Numbered from the stretch's first letter, positions 36,001 through 48,012 are shown. The stretch is DNA of 64,000 nt from Flaccisagitta enflata (GCA_965153355.1 OZ231126.1:16988001-17052000), one strand, 5' to 3'. Numbers and translations are program-made. Notes: a model not told the origin generated them from the letters alone.

Positions 36001-36614
36001 CATGAAAATGGATGAAAAGGGAAGAGAGAGATAACAAGGTCAAACAAGGTCAAGAGAAGTCCAAAAGATGCATCCTCCAACAGATATACCAACGGACGGA
36101 GACACCCTCTCATAGAGATGCGAGGACGGGAACTTTGTCCAATATTGACGGGACATCATATCAAGAATGTGAACTATTTGTGGATATCCTAGCAGATATG
36201 CGGTTTATCTTCTAAGATGTTAATGCACATTTCTTCACAAAGAAGCGTAGCACAATACAATGGGGCAAATAGACAGAGACAGAGAAAAGGTCATGCAGAG
36301 AGAGAAACGAGGATGCACAGAGAAGCATTTTAATAGACACAACACAATCACAAACAGTTGCAAAACTTCGCATTTACGACTTTTTCCCTGTACAGTCAGG
36401 GCTGAGGAAGTCACAAGCTTGTCAGTAGGCGGTCAGATGAATTCATATTTTGTGTCTGATTATATATTTCTTTAAATCTTTGTTGTTATGTTTGTATCGA
36501 AATCAATAGGTTTTTTTTCCAATGTAAATCTCGCAGGAAATCAAACGTAGTGAAAGCGGAAAAAGAAAGATTCCTGGAAAGGCGCGTTTTTTTGTTTCAT
36601 CACGCGCGCCGAAC

Positions 36615-36617
<3 letters not shown>

Positions 36618-36713
<96 letters not shown>

Positions 36714-36741
36714 TTGCCGAGAAAAGGGAAATGGAGGAAAA

Positions 36742-36836
<95 letters not shown>
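36618..36836. repeat. (CT)n and (GA)n inverted microsatellite pair
   Basis: About 91 bp of CT, a 37-bp spacer, then about 91 bp of GA. The two arms are perfectly complementary. Confidence 0.97.
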
Positions 36837-36837
<1 letters not shown>

Positions 36838-36976
36838 GGAGAACATTGGACAACCAAACGGAACGAGGGATTTCAACCGTTCGTTCTGGCAGACAGACTC
36901 AGTGACACAGAAAAAGACTGAGAAAGAATACCAGACTCAAAATGATGATTAGGCCTTTTTACCGAAGCAGGAAAAA

Positions 36977-37136
36977 CAAGGCCGGATACACGGCCACCAG
37001 TTGCGGACGGGTGGGCAGGGGCCGAAATGCGCGTTTTCACACTTTTCGACTCGTGGTCACGGACGGACCGACCGACCGACGGACGGACCGACGGACGGAC
37101 GGACAAAGGCTCTTATAGAGTTGCGTGTCCGCAACT
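36977..37136 (+). mobile_element. hairpin element, lineage A, full length
   Basis: CAAGGCCGGATACACGGCCA, GACGGGTGGGCAGGGG, ACACTTTTCGACTCGTGG, GACC/GACG core, TCTTATAGAGTTGCG, hairpin AGTTGCGTGTCCGCAACT. Good reference copy. Confidence 0.9.
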
Positions 37137-37141
37137 AAAAA

Positions 37142-37245
37142 CCAAGGCCTCGTAGGCCAAGTACGTGCGCGGTGTGCCTTGTGGATCGCCGAACGAATGC
37201 GTTACCGACCGACCAGCTGATCAACCGACCGACCCATCAGTCGAT
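37142..37245 (+). mobile_element. hairpin element, lineage D, hairpin end lost
   Basis: CCAAGGCCTCGTAGGCCAAG start follows the A copy's TAAAAA directly; GTGGATCGCCGAACGAATGC, GACC core, then decays. Confidence 0.75.
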
Positions 37246-37495
37246 AATGAGATTGAGACTGCTGCAAGAGCTTTAAGCTAGTGCTACCTCGCGTGTGGTG
37301 TTCGAGTTGTGGATCATTTCATAATCTATAGGGATTTCATGCATTGGCTTTGAGGACTGAATTAGCATAAGAATATGAGCAATGGCAAATGTCGACTCTC
37401 ATCTCACAGTATTTATCCAAATGACCTTCAAGCTTCGTCCTTTATCGTTCGCTTGATTAACACAATTTCAAAACGACTTCAGAAAAGGAGTTTTT

Positions 37496-37705
37496 AGTCG
37501 CGTGCTACGCGACTCTACACCCCGCTTTGTCGGTCCGTCCGTCGGTCCGTCCGTCCGTTGGTCCGTCCGTCGGTCCGTCACACTTTACTTTTTCGGCTTT
37601 AATGGGGTTTTTGGCCTTACTGCTCCTGCCCAAATGCTCCACTGACCTCAGTTATGGCCCCTGCCCACCCGCACGCGACTGGGGTAGCCGTGGATCCGGC
37701 CTTGT
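37496..37705 (-). mobile_element. hairpin element, lineage E, full length
   Basis: AGTCGCGTGCTACGCGACT hairpin, CTACACCCCGCTTTGTCGG, GTCC core, TTTTCGGCTTTAATGGGG, GCCCCTGCCCACCCGCACGC, GGGGTAGCCGTGGATCCGGC, CTTGT. Confidence 0.9.
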
Positions 37706-38032
37706 TTTTTATCGAGAGCGAGTGATCAAAACTGAAAGTCTCCTGCGCTAAATTGTATGGTCGGTGTGGGACTTGGTTGATACCGAACCTCCACTGTGGA
37801 TATATTATCGAACGGCACACCTGCCTACAACCAGTGCGTCATACTATTACTAAATCGCAAGCACGCTTCGCATTGGAAAAACCTTAAGGTGTTTGACAAA
37901 TGGTGCAACCTGACCAATCGAAACAGTGGAGGGAAATAAATCGGATTTGTTATGCTGTGCAAAGGTTGAAAGAAATGCAGTCTCAGATTTTACATTTCTT
38001 GAGACAAAACCATAATTAGATGGATAATGAAA

Positions 38033-38242
38033 CAAGTGACGCGGGGTCACGATATCGTTGCGTACAAGTGGGCAGGGGCATCCGACCCCATTCACACCCC
38101 AACCCCCATACTCAAACAAACACAAAAAGTATCTAGAATGCTTTTTTCCCACTTTTCAACTCGATGACCCTGACCAACAGACGGTCCAACAGGCGGACCG
38201 ACGGACGGAAAATGCCTCTCATACAGTTGCTTGTCCGCAACT
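38033..38242 (+). mobile_element. hairpin element, lineage B
   Basis: ACAAGTGACGCGGGGTCACG, GGGCAGGGGCATCCGACCCC, core with GACC/GGCGGACC units, end AGTTGCTTGTCCGCAACT. Confidence 0.85.
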
Positions 38243-38409
38243 AAAAAGAATCAGTCTTTAAACTTTCCAACGACTTAATTATATTATCAAATTATATTGT
38301 CAAATTAATCATATTATCAAATTTCATCGTAACTTTTCAGAGATATTAGGTGCATTTTTTAAAATCAAAACTTACACAAGGAAAACCTAAAAGCTAGGAA
38401 AAGTACCAG

Positions 38410-39480
38410 TAATGGCGGCTATCGCCGCGAGGAAAAAAAATTGTAAACATTGGTCCCTTTTTCACCAAGTTTTTGTCTTCAGTTACTGCAATTTTTTTTT
38501 GTTAAATCAAATCAAAAGCAATTTTATATACTAATTGCACTGAAAATCAGAGAAAAACAGGACTGAGCCAAATGAGCTAGATGAGCTGAAATACTCAAAA
38601 TCACTCAATCAGACAGCCAGGTTTGCTCAGTGACATGCTTAAATCAAAATATTTATTTACTTATCCTATTCAAAATCAGAAAAAAAGACTGGGCTGGATG
38701 AGCCAAATAAGCAAGAATACTTAAAAATACCTTCACAGATAAGCAGCCCTGCTTACTGACATGCTTTCTTTTATTTGCTTGCTTAAACATGTTTCAAAAT
38801 ATTCATTCATTTATTGCATTTGAAATATAAAAAAAAATTTGAGCAGAATGAGCTTAATGAGCTTAAGTGCTCAAAGACACCCTCACAGATGAGCAACTAT
38901 GCTCATAAAGATGTTTTCTTGTATTTGCATGCTCAAACAAAAATAAATACACTCTTTTATTGATCCTACTTAAGATAAAAGAAAAAAAAATTCAAATTGA
39001 ATTTTTCGTGAATGAATTTCAAAAAAGTCATAACGCAAAATATTTGTTGTTGAGCAGTCTGCTTGGCGCCAAATAAAAGTGAATTATCAAATCCACTTAC
39101 CCTATCAATTTCGTTGGTGGCCTCAATCAACCAGATGAGATACCCAACTTTCTCATAAACAAGGCCAACACCTATAAGTCGCGTGCAAGACTTACAGATA
39201 GACTCAGAATGACTTAAAATGAGTTAGAATAAATCAGTATACTATTAAATGACTTTGAATGACTTAAATGAATAAAATTGATAAAAAAAGTAAAAGTGTG
39301 ACGGACCAACAGACCGACAGACAGACGGACGGACAGACGGACGGACGGACAGACGGATGGATGGACAGACAGATAAAGCGGGGTGTAGAGTCGCGTGCAT
39401 GCGACTAAAAATGAAAACCATGTTTGTCTCAAATATGTCAAAAAGACGAAGACTGACTTGATGACCTCGACTTTTTCCCG
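38410..39480. repeat. dispersed ~850-bp repeat, copy 1 (occupied by an element)
   Basis: From ACCAGTAATGGCGGCTATCG to GACTTTTTCCCGATTA, aligned along its length with 59285-60128. It includes direct units like AAATGAGCTAGATGAGCT and ACCCTCACAGATGAGCA. It differs from copy 2 mainly by the lineage C insertion at 39160-39406. Confidence 0.8.
39160..39406 (+). mobile_element. hairpin element, lineage C, with known empty site
   Basis: CAAGGCCAACACCTATAAGT start; AATGACTT units; GTGTGACGGACC; GACGGAC core; GCGGGGTGTAGAGTCGCGTG; palindromic end ATGCGACT then AAAA. The flanks TCTCATAAA and AAAATGAAAACC correspond to continuous sequence at 60055-60070. Confidence 0.9.
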
Positions 39481-39521
39481 ATTAATCTAAAGGGCAGCTT
39501 CGAGCAACTGCGGACCAACTA

Positions 39522-40139
39522 CAGTACCTTCCGAGCAAACCCGGTTTAAACTGGAGGATTAATTTTTGTTACTTTAATTTCATTTCCCAAACTTCATTTT
39601 TTGCATCAAACTTAATTAAAAGATACTTAATTCCTTGAACATATTTGGCTGTCAAAAAAAATAACTTGTGAAATCAAAGTGCATGAAGACATCAATATTG
39701 AGTGTTCTAACCCAGACCATTGGATTTGGCAGAAAATTTTACCTATCCTAGACTACAAGAACAGCTCAGTCAGACAATTATTTCAGATTTTATGGCCATT
39801 TAAAGTTTTTAAGGACAATTGTCCTAAATTATTTTGAGACAATTGTCCTTAAAAACTTTAAATGGCTGTAAAATCTGAAATAATTATCTGACTGAGCTGT
39901 TCTTGTAGTCTAGGATAGGTAAAATTTTCTGCCAAATCCAATGGTCTGGGTTAGAACACTCAATATTGATGTCTTCATGCACTTTGATTTCACGAGTTAT
40001 TTTTTTTGACAGGCAAATATGTTCAAGGAATTAAGTATCTTTTAATTAAGTTATATACAAAAAATGAAGTTTGGGAAATGAAATTAAAGTAATAAAAATT
40101 AATCTTCCAGTTTTAGCCGGGTTTGCTCGGAAGGTACTG
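39522..40139. mobile_element. mariner-type fold-back MITE, ~300-bp arms
   Basis: Ends CAGTACCTTCCGAGCAAACC / GGTTTGCTCGGAAGGTACTG, flanked by TA at 39520-39521 and 40140-40141. The two arms are almost perfect reverse complements up to the centre (TTAAGGACAATTGTCC). No coding content. High arm identity points to a recent origin. Confidence 0.92.
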
Positions 40140-40212
40140 TACATGAATTATGTTCATACTCTGCAACCCTATTGTAACAATTACAATTCACGTTCCAGTA
40201 TGCAGATAAAAA

Positions 40213-40364
40213 ACAAGGCCGGATACACAGCCAATACCAGTCGCGGACGGGTGGGCAGGGGCAGAAATGCGTGTTTTCACATTTCCAACTCGATCACCAC
40301 GGACCAACCAACCGACCAACGGACGGACGGACAAAGCCTCTTATAGAGTCGCTAGTCCGCGACT
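40213..40364 (+). mobile_element. hairpin element, lineage A
   Basis: CAAGGCCGGATACACAGCCA, GACGGGTGGGCAGGGG, GACC core, CCTCTTATAGAGTCGC, hairpin AGTCGCTAGTCCGCGACT (arms C:G type with a one-base slip). Confidence 0.85.
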
Positions 40365-40427
40365 AAAAAAGCCGGTCAAAACGCAATAAGACGATGACGC
40401 AAAGGTGGCCTGGGGTCAGTTATTTCA

Positions 40428-40566
40428 AGGTGCGCCACAGGCACAGCATCTCTATAAATGGCTGTGTCCGTCGGTTGATCGGTTGGTCGGTTGGTCAGTC
40501 GGTCGGTCGGGTAACGAATTCGTTTGACGATTCACACGGCGCACCAACTTGGCCTACTTAGCCTTG
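40428..40566 (-). mobile_element. hairpin element, lineage D
   Basis: GGTGCGCCACAGGCACAGCA, TATAAATGGCTGTGTCCGTC, GTTGGTCG core, AACGAATTCGTTTGACGATT, CTTAGCCTTGT. Confidence 0.8.
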
Positions 40567-40693
40567 TTTTTCAAAAAGAGGGTTATAGATCGTTCCAAAG
40601 GAATGACATTTAGAACGAAAAGGTAAAAGTCTCTACTTAAAAATCTCAACGAAAACTAGAAAGGAAAATATTGAAATTGACAAGAAAAACTGT

Positions 40694-40955
40694 TTTAAGT
40701 CGCGGACTCGCAACTGTATAAGATGCTTTGTCCGTCTGTTTTCCGTCTGTCTGTTGGTCCGTCGGGCTATTGGTCCATCGGTCTGTTGGTCTGTCCGTCT
40801 GTAATGATCGAATCAAAATGTTTTAATTGAATACGCATTTAACTGAGATGCTGACATTGTGATTGTGTGGAGTTTGTGTTTACAGAGCGGGGAGGGGGAG
40901 GGGGCGGGGGTCGCATGCCCCTGCCCACCGTCCATGATGGTAATGTAACCCAGGT
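40694..40955 (-). mobile_element. hairpin element, lineage A/B-like, diverged
   Basis: TTTTAAGTCGCGGACTCGCA start, ATAAGATGCTTTGTCCGTCT, GTCC/GTCT core, CATGCCCCTGCCCACCGTCC, TAATGTAACCCAGG. Confidence 0.65.
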
Positions 40956-41018
40956 TGCTTGTTCGACTACAGACAGTTGAATCTCACTCTTCATGCGCTT
41001 TCATCACGTATTCTTTAA

Positions 41019-41365
41019 CAAGTGTTTCGGGGTCACAATATCGTTGCGGAAGGGGGGCAGGGGCGTTCAACCGCCATCCACACACCAACCCTCACTTTTA
41101 CCCCCTCACACAAACATACACAACAGGTCGCCCAAGGGCCAAGGTCAGCGATACCCGTTGCCCTGCTTTGCATGGTTGTGAATTGGAATGAGAGGAAGCA
41201 GGGCGGCGGCCCCGGGGGACTTTTGTTTGTTCGTCCGTCTGTCTGTCCGTTTGTCTGTCTGTCAGTCCCCCCAGACCCTCTCAGGCCTGACATCTGCCCT
41301 CTCAGGCCTGAAATCTACCCTCTCAGGCCTGAAATCTGCCCTCTCAGGCCTTAAATCTGAGAGGA
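41019..41365 (+). mobile_element. lineage B start fused to a family F copy
   Basis: ACAAGTGTTTCGGGGTCACA and GGGCAGGGGCGTTCAACC (lineage B) break off at ~41150. Then GGGCGGCGGCCCCGGGGGAC, a GTCC/GTCT core, and four 21-bp TCAGGCCTGAAATCTGCCC units (family F). Confidence 0.65.
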
Positions 41366-41507
41366 CAAATTGGCTTTAAAGACACTTAGTCTATACATTA
41401 TTACATTTTTATCATATTCTGACCTCAAAAGTGATAATAACTATGCAATTCACTTAAGAAAAGCTAGAAAGTCGAGGTTTTTAATGACATTTTGCTTACA
41501 TTTTCAG

Positions 41508-41605
41508 ATGCGTCCATCTGGAACGCATCTCTATAAGAGAGTCTGTCCGTCCGTCAGTCCATCCGTCCATCCGTTGGTTGGTCCGTCTGTCCATTACGCC
41601 CGCGT
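41508..41605 (-). mobile_element. hairpin element, lineage D-like, truncated
   Basis: GATGCGTCCATCTGGAACGC ATCTCTATAAGAG, then GTCC core and GGTCCGTCTGTCCATTACGC. Confidence 0.55.
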
Positions 41606-43084
41606 TTTTTGGATTTTTTTTAAACGATAAGATCCTACGCTGAATTTAAATGATCGACGAACATGTTATGACTCATAACTCATAACTTATGAGTGCCTCC
41701 TTTTCTATTCTGTCGCATACTTCAAATTGATATTAAATGTAAACTATTTGACATAAGTCTATGAAATTTTGATACAAAAAACGTCAATTAATGCTCTTTA
41801 AGGAAAAATTGATTTCAGATCACTCAGTTGACACTTCTCTGAGAAAAAGCTTAAGAGATTTTTTCAAACGAGATTGATGGCTGTGTAATCTCTCAGTTCG
41901 TCCATCTGTCTCTGTATATGTCACATGTTCATCCTCTGAATCACGAAATTCGTGCTTAAGTTCAGATTAGTTACACTGAAGCACACCTTAGTGCTTCAGT
42001 GGAATGAAAAATAGCTAATGCTTTTTGCAATTCGAGCTTCAGTGGTATTAGACATAACTGATTTTGTCACAGTAGAAATTTTGTCAAAGTAATCCTTTTT
42101 TAGTGGCGTGCACGCGACTCTACAACCCGCTCCGTCCGTCTGTCCGTCGGTCCGTCCGTAACACTTTGCTTTTTTGCGTTTTTTTTGTCATTTTGGGTCG
42201 TCTGGAGTTATTTTGAGTCATTTTTTTGTTGTTTTCGGTCATTTTTGGTTATTTTGAGTTATTTTGAGTCATTTTTTTGGTTTTTTTTCGGTCATTTTTG
42301 GTCATTTTTGGTCATTTCTGGTCATTTTTGATCATTTACGTCACTTTGTTCATTAAAGTCATTTTAAGTCATTTTGGGACATTTCAGGTCATTTTTGGTC
42401 ATTTAACATGGTTTTTTGGTTTGTTTTGGTCATTTATATTTTTTGGTTTTTGGTTTTCATTTTTTGGTTTTTGGTTTTTGGTTTTTGGTTTTTTGGTTTT
42501 TGGTCCTTTAACATGGTTTTTTGGTATGTTTTGGTTAATTTTGCTTTTGGTGTTTGGTTTTTGGTTTTTGGTTTTTGGTTTTTGGTTTTGGGTTTTGGGT
42601 TTTTGGTTTTCAGTTTTTCTTAGGTTTTTTGGTTTTTTGGTTTTTTGTTTTTTGGTTTTGTTTCCTAGTTTTTTGGTTTTTTGGTTTTTGTTTTTTTTGT
42701 TTTTGGTGTTTGGTTTTTTGGTCATTTATATTTTTTGGTTCTTCGGTTTTTGGTTTTTTGGTTTTTGTTTTTTTGGTTTTTGGTTTTTTGGTCATTTATG
42801 TTTTTTGGTTTTTTGGTTTTTTGGTTTTTTGGTTGTTTGTTTTGTTTTTTTTTGTTTTTGGTTTTTGTTTTTTTGGTTTTTGGTTTTTTGGTCATTTATG
42901 TTTTTTGGTTTTTTGGTTTCTGGTTTTGGGTTTTTTGGTTTTTTGGTTGTTTGTTTTTTTGTTTTTGGTTTTTGGTTTTTGGTTTTTGGTTTTTGGTTTT
43001 GGTTTTTGTTTTTGTTTTTTTGGTTTTGGTTTTGGTTTTGGTTTTGGTTTTGGTTTTGGTTTTTGGTTTTTGGTCATTAACATG

Positions 43085-43330
43085 GAGGCAGCGGCTCAAA
43101 GGACAAAGTCTGTAGAACACAGGGAATCTGTCCGTCCGTCTGTCTCCGTCCGTCCGTCCGTCCGTCCGTCCGTCCTCCCCGCCCCACTCTCGCTTGTCTC
43201 CTTTGGGGCCCAAATCCAAACTGTATGGCCCAAATCCGAGCAAAATGGTCCAAATCCGCCCAAAATTGGCCAAATTCAGGCAAAATGGCCCAAGACCAGG
43301 TAAAATGGGCCTTATCTGGCAAGAAAACCT
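43085..43330 (+). mobile_element. family F copy inside the giant element
   Basis: GAGGCAGCGGCTCAAAGGAC, GTCC core, TCTCCTTTGGGGCCCAAATC, then CAAATCCGAGCAAAATGG-type units. Confidence 0.7.
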
Positions 43331-43737
43331 GAATTCTGGCCTGAGTTCTATCATCTTGGCCCCTTAAACTTAGATTCTGGCTCCAAAAACCCACATCCAA
43401 GCCTTAAAGACCCAGATCCTGACCTTTGGGACCCAGATTCTGACCTCCAAGACCTAGGTGCTGGCCTAAAAGACCTAAATCCTAGCCTCAGAGGACCAAA
43501 TCCTGACCTCAGAAACTGAAATCCTTGCCTCTGAGACCAAGAAATTGGTCTCTGAGACCCAGATTTTTGTTTTTTGTTTTTTGTTTTTTGTTTTTTTTGT
43601 TTTTTTTGTTTTTTGTTTTTTGTTTTTCTGTTTTTTGTTTTTTTGTTTTTTTGGTCATTTATGTTTTTTGGGTATGTTTTGGTCATTTATGTTTTTTGGT
43701 ATGTTTTGGTCATTTATGTCGTTTCATGTCTGCCTGT

Positions 43738-43970
43738 TTAAGTCTGCTGGTTTAAGTCTACTGATCTAAGTCTACTGGTTTAAGTCAGCTGGTTAAAGTC
43801 TGCTGGTTTAAGTCTTCTTGTTTAAGTTTGCTGGTTTAAATCTGCTGGTTTAAGTCTGCTGGTTTAAGTCTGCTGGTTTAAGTCTGCTGGTTTAAGTCTG
43901 CTGGTTTAAGTCTGCTGGTTTGAGTCTGCTGGTTTAAGTCTGCTGGTTAAAGTCTGGTTTAAGTCTGGTT
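43738..43970. repeat. 14-bp minisatellite
   Basis: About 16 copies of GTCTGCTGGTTTAA with few changes, beside the TTTTTG tract. Confidence 0.9.
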
Positions 43971-44290
43971 TAGTCATTTTTCATTGATTGGGTTGATAGA
44001 GTTGATTAATTTGACTGAATTACAAAAGTGAGTGGGTATCCATGGCCTCCAATACCTCATTAAGCTGATTTATTCATCATTTCATTTAAGTCAATCTAGT
44101 CAACTAAATCATTTTATTCATTTCTTATATTTCTCCCTACTCAGTCATGTTGATTAAAAAGATACAATAAGGAGTTAGGTCAATTCAGTTTTTTATGTCT
44201 TGCACGCGACTTATAGGTGTTGGCCTTGTTAATTGAAGAAATCAAGAAATCCACTACTTTCTTTTCAACTCCCTCTAATTCTCTTTTTTT

Positions 44291-44500
44291 AGTTGCGGAC
44301 ACGCAACTCTATAAGAGGCTTTGTCCGTCCGTCGGTCCGTCGGTCCGTCGGTCGGTCGGTCCGTGGTGATCGAGTTGAAAACGAGCATTTTTGATACTTT
44401 TTGTGTATGTTTGAGTGTTGGAGGTGGGTTGGGGTGTGGATGGGGCTTGGATGCCCCTGCCCACCCGTCCGCAACGATATTGTGACCCCGCGTCACTTGT
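44291..44500 (-). mobile_element. hairpin element, lineage B, full length
   Basis: AGTTGCGGACACGCAACT hairpin, TATAAGAGGCTTTGTCCGTC, GTCGGTCC core, GGATGCCCCTGCCCACCCGT, GACCCCGCGTCACTTGT. Confidence 0.9.
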
Positions 44501-44968
44501 TTACTTAATGTTAATATCAATTTAAAGAAAACATGTTTTAACATTTGACATCAACTTAATCTTGAATCCTTTTTAAAAAATTACAAGTGAGAAAACTTAT
44601 TTTCCTTCAGAAAGACAAAAATTTTTATGATAGAAAAAAAATTTACAATGAAAACAAGATTAAAAAAAAAACAAAGTAGAGAATTTAAAAAATGACAATG
44701 TAAAAAAGAAAAAAAAACTTTTTAATTAGTAGAAATTAGATAATCTTTTTATTCCACTGAAATACTTACACTCAATCATTGCAGTATCAAAAGTGGTCAA
44801 AAGTCAATCCACTGAAGCACGAATTCCAATTCCACTGAAGCACAAAGTAGTGCTTCAGTGAAAGAGGCCTTGACTGGCCTTATTTTTATATCAGAGTTCT
44901 TGATTCAGTGGAGAGGCACAGTCCGGACGCATCGTTGCCTGGTCGGGCTTGTTTTGTTTTTTCTTGCT

Positions 44969-45086
44969 GTCGAAATTCTGAGACTGCAGAGGAATTTTGC
45001 ATTTTTAAAAATGTAGTTTTCTCCATATTCGATATTCGAAGAGAACTATGTTTTTTTCATTTTTTCTGCAATCTTAGAATTTCAAC
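44969..45086. repeat. short fold-back element, copy 2
   Basis: GTCGAAATTCTGAG / TCTTAGAATTTCAAC arms, AAGAGAACTATGTTTTTT centre and CCCCCTGTCAGT flank match copy 1 at 24431-24571. Confidence 0.75.
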
Positions 45087-45099
45087 GGACCCCCTGTCA

Positions 45100-45960
45100 G
45101 TAACCAGAAATGAAATTTTCAGTTCAGCAATTTGCTCATTATTTTCTTTATTGGTTTTAACTATATTGGGTTCTGTTTCATGATTTAATGCAAGTCATGC
45201 AAAAAAAAAAAAATATATGAACTACGATATATTTCAATGATTATTTTAGTTTCATCATTCAGTTTCAATCGTTTTTAATGTTTGACTTTGGCTCTCGTTG
45301 GAACATAAATATTGCCTTCAGTAGAACGCTCTCCTAGGTATATGGCCAGGAGCAGTAATGTTAAAAACATAAAAAAGTAGAAAGTTTCCAACAGACCACT
45401 GTACTGATTGATAGACTGACAAAGCGTATTATATATTCGCGTGCGGGTGCATCCGACTTACAATTAAGAGTATCATCCTCCTTTAGGGCAATTCCGGCGA
45501 CCTCTCCTTTGGCTGATGGAGATCGATCGATTTTATTGATCTATATCTTTTTTTCTTTATTTTTTTTTCATTTCGGCGAAATATTGAAATTCAGACCGCG
45601 TCCTCTTGTTTATTTCATCACGTCAAAAATAGAGAATATTATTCCTTGAAAACCACTTTTATCGATGAAATACGACTTTTTTTCTCTCTCTCTTTTCTCG
45701 GATCAAATCCAACCACACATCGTAATATTCATAGCGTTGGACTTACCCATGAATTTGCTTGCTTGCATGCATGGATATGATTGCCAACGTGGGATTGTGC
45801 CTGTTTCCGAATGCGTTTGTGCTTGCGTGCCAGTGGACACGGCCATTGAAAAAAGTGAGTGCCCAACATTTTCACGATATTTACAAAAAGTAAAAGATTT
45901 GTAGTAAAATGATAAGTATAAGTGTGTCAGAGTTAGAGTTCACTTGATTCAGGAATGACA
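45100..45960. other. no gene recognised
   Basis: AT-rich. An A-like remnant near 45340-45460 (TATATGGCCAGGAGCAGTAA, ATTCGCGTGCGGGTGCATCC) is the only element trace. Confidence 0.4.
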
Positions 45961-45974
45961 AGCGAGGTTTCTTT

Positions 45975-46756
<782 letters not shown>

Positions 46757-47129
46757 GATTGGATTTAAGCAGATGGCATTATATGAAAAGTGAAACAATA
46801 TCCCTCACTATACCCAAACTGAAATAAATGGAAGTGGGCCTTGTGAACCCTCACTGACTAGTTAATACGCGCACCACTCCTAGTTTTCCATGAAACAGAA
46901 TCTAGAAAAACATTCCTTCTCGTTCTCAATCTAACCCATGTCTCACCTCGTCATAATGACAGTCAATATAATATTTTTTTTTCGCAACAGGCAAGCGAGA
47001 TACATGTACGCCAAAGGAGATCTATGTCTACTATACTATCTTGCTAAAAAGTATAACCACAAGATGGAATGCAGTCCATTTGTTCATCAATAAACACATT
47101 AGACATTTGTAAAATACAACTAGTATTTT

Positions 47130-47410
47130 GTGTTACGTCCCTAGGCATTAACCAAGGCTTTTGTGAGCCTCAGTCTGGTTCCATTAGGTGATTGAAGGTA
47201 AGATGGTGTGATGTTCTTCCACACCCTAAGAACGGTTTTCTTTAGGCTGAACATGCACCCCAACTGATGCTTCTTCATCTGACTCTATGACAATTTGATC
47301 AGATTGAGGTCTGGACTATTAATTGGCCTGCGAGACAGCAACATGACACCATCGTAACACCATGGTCTAAACAAAAAGGAACAATTGTCTCTGAAAATGT
47401 CGCATTTGGA
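47130..47410 (-). pseudogene. Tc1-like transposase C-terminus, degenerate
   Basis: The - strand reads NSPDLNLI near 47310, then SQMKKHQ and VWKNITPSYLQS toward 47190. This is the DDE C-terminal region of Tc1 transposases (PDLNPIE...W, with VW...PSYLQ). A stop follows shortly after NLI and the rest is degraded, so no functional protein is expected. Confidence 0.65.
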
Positions 47411-47867
47411 ACCATGAAATCTCAAAACACAATTTTTTTGCCATTTTCTACTTGAGGTAGCAATTTTGCTTTGCTTGTAATTTCTAAACGATTAATCCTA
47501 AAGCAATGCAGTTTGCGCCATTAGCTCGGAAATTCGATGAAGTTTTCAGACATCACCGATTTTCTTATGTTTGCATCATTCATTAGGTAGTTATGCCCTA
47601 TAACGCTTGTGGTTATACATATTAGAAAGATAGTAGAAGGATGCCATATGGTCCATTTAAAAGGAGCTTTCGTGGGTTGCTAGAGAGATTGCCAATGACT
47701 GCTAATGAGCCTCAAGGGAATGCCAGAAAAAATCTGCCTATGACCCGCGAACAACATTGAAATTCCTCCTCGGTTCTTTCGAGAAATTGAATGTGGAAAT
47801 TGAAAAAAATCAAGCAGAACAACACCTGAGTTTTCCAATGACTCTCTCTTTAATCTGAAATTGCGTC

Positions 47868-47926
47868 TGTGTGTCTGTGTGTCTGTCTGTGTGTCTGTCT
47901 GTGTGTCTGTGTGTCTGTCTGTGTGT

Positions 47927-48010
<84 letters not shown>
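47868..48010. repeat. (TGTC/TGTG)n then (CT)n
   Basis: CTGTGTGT-type repeats followed by ~80 bp of CT, then CCCTGGGCAGCGGCCCCAGA, a family F end. Confidence 0.95.

Positions 48011-48012
<2 letters not shown>

Larger units (their letters stand above)
42102..44229 (-). mobile_element. giant lineage C element expanded by internal tandem repeats
   Basis: Its two ends are recognisable 2.1 kb apart: hairpin AGTGGCGTGCACGCGACTCT with CCCGCTCCGTCCGTCT at 42102, and TTGCACGCGACTTATAGGTG TTGGCCTTGT ending at 44229. Normal C copies are ~200-320 bp. Between them lie GGTCATTTTT units (from the C internal AATGACTT unit), ~650 bp of TTTTTGG variants, a family F copy (43085-43330), a second TTTTTG tract (43566-43720) and a 14-bp array (43738-43970). 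Confidence 0.7.

Noticed and set aside
42277-43303. Phe/Trp/Gly-rich frames resembling a membrane protein
   Set aside because: Translation of TTTTTGG repeats inside the expanded lineage C element; parallel frames are equally open.
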